The notes below the pieces were generated by a model. The model did no database searches. It saw only the letters and a program-made list of their open reading frames with translations, and was not told the origin of the DNA. 64,000 nucleotides of DNA, taken from the NCBI GenBank assembly GCA_016779995.1, contig JADHMO010000005.1, positions 64,099 to 128,098 on the forward strand, written 5' to 3'. The stretch is from Flavobacteriales bacterium. Its GTDB lineage: Bacteria; Bacteroidota; Bacteroidia; Flavobacteriales; UBA7312. Shown here piece by piece: positions 59,179 through 64,000 of this stretch; position 1 is the stretch's first letter, and each line of letters starts with the position of its first letter. The translations under genes were made by a program, and so were the position numbers.

Positions 59179-61059
59179 CTAATTGGTTACTGGTTTAAAC
59201 CCTTCAACTTTTTCAAGGAGAAGTTTTCTTATATTTTCAACATTGAGGTTTTGATGTGATTCCATTATGATACTAATAGATGTTTTCACATCTTCCCAAG
59301 AAAGTTTGGCCTCGTTAGCTTGCATAATTTGAGGGTGTTCAGATTGAATTACATCATGACCAATAAGTAACTCTTCATATAATTTCTCTCCTGGTCTAAG
59401 CCCTGTAAAAACCACTTTAATATCTCCTTCCGGATTTTCGTTAGTTATTGGACGGAGTCCACTAAGATTAATCATTCTATATGCTAAGTCTAAAATTCTA
59501 ACTGGCTCACCCATATCAAGAACAAATACATCTCCACCTTTTGCCATAGCACCTGCTTGTAATACTAACTGCACCGCCTCAGGAATAGACATAAAATAAC
59601 GGGTAACTTTAGAGTGTGTAACCGTAACTGGCCCACCTTCTTTTATCTGTTTCCTAAATAAGGGAACAACTGAACCCGCTGAATCTAAGACATTGCCAAA
59701 ACGCACCATACTAAAACAAGTTTTGGTTTTTTCAGAATCTAGACCTTGTAGAATTAACTCTGAAAAACGTTTTGAAGCTCCCATAACATTGGTCGGTCGT
59801 ACAGCCTTATCAGTGCTTATCAATACCATATTTTCAACTTCACATTCATGTGCACACATAGCCACATTGTAAGTCCCAATTGCGTTATTGTATACACCTT
59901 CAACAATATTTTTTTCAACCATAGGAACGTGCTTATATGCTGCTGCATGATATATGGTATCAATTTTATTTTCTGAAATAATAGATTTTACCATATTCAT
60001 ATTAGTCACATCAGATAAAATAGGTATGACTTCACAATCATTAATTTGTAGTGAGTTTAGCTCAAAGTCAATGCTATATAAATTAAACTCAGAATGGTCG
60101 AAAAGAACTAATTTACTTGGTTTTAAATGTATAATTTGTCTGCATAACTCTGAGCCTATACTTCCTCCTGCTCCAGTAATTAAAATATTTTTTCCTTGAA
60201 TATTCTTTTTTAAGAGTGATAATTTTGGAGAGACAGGCACTCTCCCTAAAATATCCTCAACTTCAACATGTCTAATATTTTCAATAGATACCTTTCCTTC
60301 CACTAAAGAAGATATTGACGGTAAGAGTTTTACCTCAACAGGATATTTTGATAATTTTTTAAGTAAATCTCTTTTACCATTAGCGTTTAAGGAGGGAATG
60401 GCTAATAAAATAATTTTAGCATTCCTTTTATTAATTATACTTTTCAAATCACTAAAGGCATAGACTTTTGTAAAATTAATAAATGTTCCGTGCTTAGATT
60501 CATCATCATCTATAAATGCAATAGGTGCGTACTCATGATTTTTTCTTAAACTTTCTACTAATTGAGCTCCAGCACTTCCAGCACCATAAATAATAGTAGG
60601 CGTTCTGTTATTCACAAAATTATCCCATGAATACAAATATCCCTTAAAAACAAATCGACTTAAAACAACTATCATAGTTGAAACAAACCAAAATATTAAA
60701 ACAACTGATCTCGGCATTGCTGAGTCAACAAGTAGTTGGGTGTCTCTAAAGATAAGCATTAAAAAGCCTATGGCCATTGTGGTAAGAGTAATAGCCTGAA
60801 ATGATGCTACAACCACCTTTGAACCAACGTATTTTATTACTGAACGATATAAACCAAACTTGAGTAAAAGTGGAATAGCAATTATTGGTGTTATGATGAA
60901 TATCCACCAATTGGGGTAAATATATTCTTTAGGCCAAAACAAACCCAACCTTAATGCAAATGAAAGCCATAACGCAAACTCAATGAAAAACAGGTCTACA
61001 AACAACATTATAAATTGCTTTTGTAACCTAGTAAGGTTTATTAGCTTACTTTTAAACAT
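59179..61059 (-). CDS. Membrane-bound nucleotide-sugar 4,6-dehydratase (PglF/WbpM/CapD-like)
   Basis: 626 residues. Membrane segments in about 13-137, a first Rossmann domain (IIYGAGSAGAQLVESL, 157-172) and a catalytic SDR domain with NILITGAGGSIGSEL (291-305). The catalytic STDKAVRPTNVMGASK (415-430) has Asp417-Lys418 and Met426...Lys430, with Met replacing the SDR Tyr, as in PglF and WbpM. It converts UDP-GlcNAc to the 4-keto-6-deoxy sugar, the first step of bacillosamine-type sugars. It overlaps the aminotransferase gene by eight bases. Name is by family; the product sugar is not certain. Confidence 0.92.
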   Translation of the reverse strand: MFKSKLINLTRLQKQFIMLFVDLFFIEFALWLSFALRLGLFWPKEYIYPNWWIFIITPIIAIPLLLKFGLYRSVIKYVGSKVVVASFQAITLTTMAIGFLMLIFRDTQLLVDSAMPRSVVLIFWFVSTMIVVLSRFVFKGYLYSWDNFVNNRTPTIIYGAGSAGAQLVESLRKNHEYAPIAFIDDDESKHGTFINFTKVYAFSDLKSIINKRNAKIILLAIPSLNANGKRDLLKKLSKYPVEVKLLPSISSLVEGKVSIENIRHVEVEDILGRVPVSPKLSLLKKNIQGKNILITGAGGSIGSELCRQIIHLKPSKLVLFDHSEFNLYSIDFELNSLQINDCEVIPILSDVTNMNMVKSIISENKIDTIYHAAAYKHVPMVEKNIVEGVYNNAIGTYNVAMCAHECEVENMVLISTDKAVRPTNVMGASKRFSELILQGLDSEKTKTCFSMVRFGNVLDSAGSVVPLFRKQIKEGGPVTVTHSKVTRYFMSIPEAVQLVLQAGAMAKGGDVFVLDMGEPVRILDLAYRMINLSGLRPITNENPEGDIKVVFTGLRPGEKLYEELLIGHDVIQSEHPQIMQANEAKLSWEDVKTSISIIMESHQNLNVENIRKLLLEKVEGFKPVTN

Positions 61060-62170
61060 TATCTAAAATTTCTTTAGTAATTCTAATTAAGTCAGATTCA
61101 TCGAGGTTTGAACCCGAAGGTAAACATAATCCTCTTGCAAATAAGTCTTCACATGCACTGCCACCAAAAAATAAACAATCTTTAAATATTGGCTGCAAAT
61201 GCATGGGCTTCCATAAAGGTCGTGACTCTATATTTTCTTCGGCTAATGCAAGCCTTATTTTTTCTCTAGATTCAAAATCGGGAAGTAAAATTGTTGTAAG
61301 CCATCTATTAGAATAACAACCATCTGGTTCTTTTAAAAACTGAATCTTATCAGATTGTGACAATGCTTTTTCGTAAAAACTATGGTTGTTTCTTCTTTGT
61401 TCAACTCTTTTTTCTAAAACCTCTAATTGCCCTAACCCTATCGCGGCACAAACATTACTGAGACGATAGTTAAAGCCAATATTTGAATGCTCATAATGCG
61501 GCGCATCATCTCGGGCTTGAGTGGACAAAAATTTAGCCTTCTGAACATACTCATCATTCGAGGATACTAAAGCTCCTCCACTTGAAGTTGTAATAATCTT
61601 GTTTCCGTTAAATGAAAATATTCCTATTTCTGAAAGTGTTCCTAAAGGTTCATTAAAATAAGTAGAACCTAATCCTTCGGCAGCATCTTCAATAAGAGGA
61701 ATTTCAAATTTACTTGCAACAGCTTTTATTTCTTTCATCTTAGCAGGCATTCCATAAAGGTGAACGACAATAATTGCTTTAGGCTTTACACCCGCTTTCA
61801 ATCGATTTTGGATAGCTTCTTCTAGTTTGATAGGACACATATTCCAAGTGTCGTATTCTGAATCTATAAAAATTGGCTTTGCTCTCTGATAAACTATAGG
61901 ATTAGCACTAGCCGAAAACGTAAAGCTTGAACATAATACTTCGTCACCATCGGAAACACCTAGCAATACTAAAGCCAAATGAATGGCAGCTGTTCCAGAG
62001 CTTAATGCAGCAACTGAGTGTCCATTGGAAAAATCTGAAAGCTTCTCCTCAAAACGGTTTAAATGAGGTCCTACAGGAGCTATCCAATTAGCATCGAAAG
62101 CTTCATTAACATACGCAATTTCACTATCGCCCATATGAGGAGATGACAACCAAATTTTTGAATTAGCCAT
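61052..62170 (-). CDS. PglE-like DegT/DnrJ/EryC1/StrS aminotransferase
   Basis: 372 residues. It adds an amino group to the 4-keto sugar made by the PglF-like enzyme, using PLP. The PLP lysine is Lys191 in FNGNKIITTSSGGALVS. Also visible are SSGTAAIHLAL, LIEDAAEGLGSTY and NYRLSNVCAAIGLGQLE. The N-terminus reads KIWLSSPHMGDSEIAYVNEA, as in UDP-4-amino-sugar enzymes. It overlaps the PglF-like gene by eight bases and starts two bases after the PglC-like gene. Confidence 0.92.
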   Translation of the reverse strand: MANSKIWLSSPHMGDSEIAYVNEAFDANWIAPVGPHLNRFEEKLSDFSNGHSVAALSSGTAAIHLALVLLGVSDGDEVLCSSFTFSASANPIVYQRAKPIFIDSEYDTWNMCPIKLEEAIQNRLKAGVKPKAIIVVHLYGMPAKMKEIKAVASKFEIPLIEDAAEGLGSTYFNEPLGTLSEIGIFSFNGNKIITTSSGGALVSSNDEYVQKAKFLSTQARDDAPHYEHSNIGFNYRLSNVCAAIGLGQLEVLEKRVEQRRNNHSFYEKALSQSDKIQFLKEPDGCYSNRWLTTILLPDFESREKIRLALAEENIESRPLWKPMHLQPIFKDCLFFGGSACEDLFARGLCLPSGSNLDESDLIRITKEILDNV

Positions 62171-62172
62171 TG

Positions 62173-62760
62173 TTAAAAGTTTGTTCTAAAGATTGTAGCA
62201 AAGATAATTTTTAAATCTAAAATTAAATTTTGATTGTAGTAATAGTCTAAATTTATGCGCACTTTATCTGGGAAAATTACTTCATTATTGTACTTCTCTG
62301 GATTTTCTTGATGGCTTAGCAACTCTTCTTCATTGGCATACTTTAAACTTGCAGGTCCTGTAATACCTGGTCGTAATTCCAAAATTAGTCTGTCTTCGCC
62401 TTGAAGCTCATCAGCAAAACCTTTTACATCGGGTCTAGGCCCTACAATACTCATTTGACCAATTAATACATTCCATAATTCTGGTAACTCGTCAAGTTTA
62501 TACTTTCGAATAAATGCTCCAACCTTAGTAATTCTAACATCACCTTTTACAGATACTGTAGATTTACTTTTTTGAAGAACAGACATCGATCTAAACTTAA
62601 TCATAGCAAATAATTTTCCGCCTTTACCTATCCTATTTTGTATAAAAAAAACAGGCCCTTTAGAGTCTAACTTGATAAGTATAGAAATTATAAGCATCAA
62701 AGGAAGCAAAACTAATATTCCGATAAATGAAGAAGTAAGATCAAAAAAACGCTTAATCAT
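62173..62760 (-). CDS. PglC-like small phosphoglycosyltransferase (monotopic)
   Basis: 195 residues. Single N-terminal re-entrant hydrophobic segment (IKRFFDLTSSFIGILVLLPLMLI, shown by the conserved Lys-Arg-x-Phe-Asp), then LDSKGPVFFIQNRIGKGGKL, KFRSMSV, IRKYKLDELPELWNVLIG and MSIVGPRPDV. It transfers a modified sugar-1-phosphate onto undecaprenyl phosphate. Size and layout match PglC rather than the larger enzyme downstream. Starts inside the preceding GT2 gene's end (four-base overlap). Confidence 0.92.
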   Translation of the reverse strand: MIKRFFDLTSSFIGILVLLPLMLIISILIKLDSKGPVFFIQNRIGKGGKLFAMIKFRSMSVLQKSKSTVSVKGDVRITKVGAFIRKYKLDELPELWNVLIGQMSIVGPRPDVKGFADELQGEDRLILELRPGITGPASLKYANEEELLSHQENPEKYNNEVIFPDKVRINLDYYYNQNLILDLKIIFATIFRTNF

Positions 62761-63512
62761 AAAATTCTTTTCTTTATAGCGTTATACGAATATCCAATAA
62801 AACATAACAAACTATATCCAATACTTAGCTTTTCTACAGTTCTGTAAACCTCCCAAACTTCGGTTGCAGCTTTCCATTTTTTTGAGGTATTGGAGTTAGA
62901 AACCAATCGATAATAGGCTAAGTTTTCATTTAGCCCATAAGCTGAAAATCCTCGTTTCATAATATCGAGCCATAGAGCCATATCATGACTTGAACGAATA
63001 TTGGGCATCCTAAAATCGCCAGTTTGTTCTTTATCTATAATGACTGTTAAACAGCCAATAATTGTATTTTTTAGATAAGAATGATACTCTATTTTAGAAG
63101 GAACATGTATTACTGAAAATTTTTGAGAACCATTCTCAGACATCGGCTGATAGGCAGTGAAAGAAAAAGCACATTTTGACGATTGCATAAACTTTATTTG
63201 TTTTTCTAATTTAGTTGGCAGCCATAAATCGTCACTATCCAAAAAGGCGATGTATTTTCCTTTAGAATGAGCTAAAGCCTCGTTTCTAGCTTCTGCAGCA
63301 CCAACATTTTTGGTTAAAGCTATCAATTTAATGCGACTGTCATTATTGCTAATTGATTGAATAAGCTCAACGGAATTATCCTTTGAAGCGTCGTCTACAA
63401 TAAGCATTTCCCAATTAGTATAACTTTGACTTTGAACACTTGCTATACATTCCTTAATAAATAAAGAAGAATTAAAAGAGGGTGTTATGATACTAACGAG
63501 TTGACTTAACAT
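62757..63512 (-). CDS. Glycosyltransferase family 2
   Basis: 251 residues, GT-A fold. The N-terminal SIITPSFNSSLFIKECIASV, EMLIVDDASKDNSVELI, AAEARNEAL and the DxD metal site FLDSDDLW are present. The C-terminal part (about 180-251) includes a basic and partly hydrophobic stretch. Sugar and acceptor unknown. It is co-transcribed with the PglC-like gene and six bases from the GNAT gene. Confidence 0.92.
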   Translation of the reverse strand: MLSQLVSIITPSFNSSLFIKECIASVQSQSYTNWEMLIVDDASKDNSVELIQSISNNDSRIKLIALTKNVGAAEARNEALAHSKGKYIAFLDSDDLWLPTKLEKQIKFMQSSKCAFSFTAYQPMSENGSQKFSVIHVPSKIEYHSYLKNTIIGCLTVIIDKEQTGDFRMPNIRSSHDMALWLDIMKRGFSAYGLNENLAYYRLVSNSNTSKKWKAATEVWEVYRTVEKLSIGYSLLCFIGYSYNAIKKRIL

Positions 63513-63518
63513 TTCTTT

Positions 63519-63995
63519 TTAATCGATTATATATTGTTTGGTTATTGTTTTTTTTCCTCGACCAACCATCTTAAAACCTGTTTTAAGAATTCCGTGTTGA
63601 CTTGATAAATTATCTTCAGCTGAAATAATCCAACATTTATTAGAATATTTTTTTGAAACTTGGTTGATTACAAAAGGAAAAAAACCTTTACCCCTAAATT
63701 TAGAATTAGTATGGCAGTTAATAATATGTTTTTCATCTTTCGACATAAAAGGATATTGAAGAGTTTTTGGAAAAATATGAGAATAATGACAAATGATGTT
63801 GGTTTTTAACTCTTTAACATATATAATTTCGAATTGACCTAAAGTTATTAGATACCAAAAAAAATATCTTAACTTAGAAGCAGAGTGTAGCATAAGTTTT
63901 TTGAGTGTAGGTTTATACCACACTATATAAAACTCATCGGATAATTCTAATTTCCGTTCCTCTAACCCAATATTTTTATAGAAAAAATAGTTCAT
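63519..63995 (-). CDS. Probable GNAT-family N-acyltransferase of the glycan cluster
   Basis: 158 residues. The ATG at 63995 is directly preceded by an in-frame TAA (63996-63998), so the gene is complete. The GNAT motif A appears as NSKFRGKGFFPFVINQVSKK (acetyl-CoA pyrophosphate loop RGKGFF), followed by the typical C-terminal strand WIISAEDNLSSQHGILKTGF, where a residue pair Asn...Ser and a final GF are family features. The N-terminal part contains unusual hydrophobic residues (RYFFWYLITLGQFEIIYV). It could acylate an amino sugar made by the neighbouring PglF/PglE-like enzymes. Acceptor is not known. Confidence 0.72.
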   Translation of the reverse strand: MNYFFYKNIGLEERKLELSDEFYIVWYKPTLKKLMLHSASKLRYFFWYLITLGQFEIIYVKELKTNIICHYSHIFPKTLQYPFMSKDEKHIINCHTNSKFRGKGFFPFVINQVSKKYSNKCWIISAEDNLSSQHGILKTGFKMVGRGKKTITKQYIID

Positions 63996-64000
63996 TTAGT

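Noticed and set aside
62173-62760. Frameshift or truncation of a large glycosylphosphotransferase
   Set aside because: The 195-residue length and single N-terminal hydrophobic segment match complete PglC-type enzymes; no remnant of a longer gene is upstream.
1-64000. CRISPR, prophage, insertion sequence or attachment site
   Set aside because: No spaced direct repeats, transposase, integrase or terminal repeats were seen; the only repeats are protein-domain repeats of the giant gene.

Overview
The window is AT-rich chromosomal DNA from a Bacteroidota bacterium, most likely Flavobacteriales. Evidence: a PorX-type regulator (PglZ domain), C-terminal type IX secretion (T9SS) sorting domains, SprB-type repeats, an LpxC-FabZ fusion, DUF3822, DUF4258 and DUF5522 family proteins, eukaryotic-type NADP isocitrate dehydrogenase, no Shine-Dalgarno pattern, and recurrent TAnnTTTG promoter -7 boxes. 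Lipid A genes and outer-membrane barrels indicate a diderm. I found no tRNA, rRNA, CRISPR array, insertion sequence or prophage. Genes are packed tightly: the longest gap is 238 bases (39026-39263), so no gene-free stretch exceeds 300 bases.

Layout. 1-7.4 kb: the end of an M16 peptidase, icd, a secreted PNGase F-like T9SS cargo protein and a lipoprotein. 7.4-9.4 kb (minus): a RecD-like helicase and a PlsC-family acyltransferase. 9.4-18.3 kb: a compact housekeeping block (pseudopilin-like protein, DUF3822, rsmD, coaD, NUDIX, pyrE, SRPBCC, birA, rsfS, ftsH, DUF2007, cdsA, psd). 18.3-21.8 kb: a small cysteine-rich exported protein, then M16 peptidase, O-methyltransferase and proline dehydrogenase. 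21.8-25.3 kb (minus): porX-tsaE-ald-DUF4258, divergent from an HD phosphohydrolase gene followed by lpxD-lpxC/fabZ-lpxA-efp-rnhB and a large membrane-anchored propeller protein. 33.7-41.5 kb: a GH73 glucosaminidase, a D-cysteine desulfhydrase-like enzyme, DUF5522-hutU, two small barrel proteins, and pdhA-pdhC. 41.6-47.8 kb: recG, pheT, an outer-membrane barrel and a lipoprotein.

47.9-64 kb (minus) is one co-directional surface region. Glycan assembly genes (GNAT, GT2, PglC-, PglE- and PglF-like proteins, GT4, a second phosphoglycosyltransferase) lead into a 2352-residue SprB-repeat T9SS protein and then a TPR-SPOR protein. A plausible reading is a polysaccharide or anchor-glycan locus beside a giant T9SS-exported adhesin, with PorX elsewhere in the window as the T9SS regulator.

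Points most worth follow-up: a pseudopilin-like gene overlapping an actin-like-fold (DUF3822) gene; a PNGase F catalytic domain apparently split by about 540 residues; a three-unit higher-order repeat inside the giant adhesin; the 12-cysteine exported protein; and several -7 boxes so close to the start codon that leaderless mRNAs are expected. All functions are inferred by reading the sequence; no database search was run.
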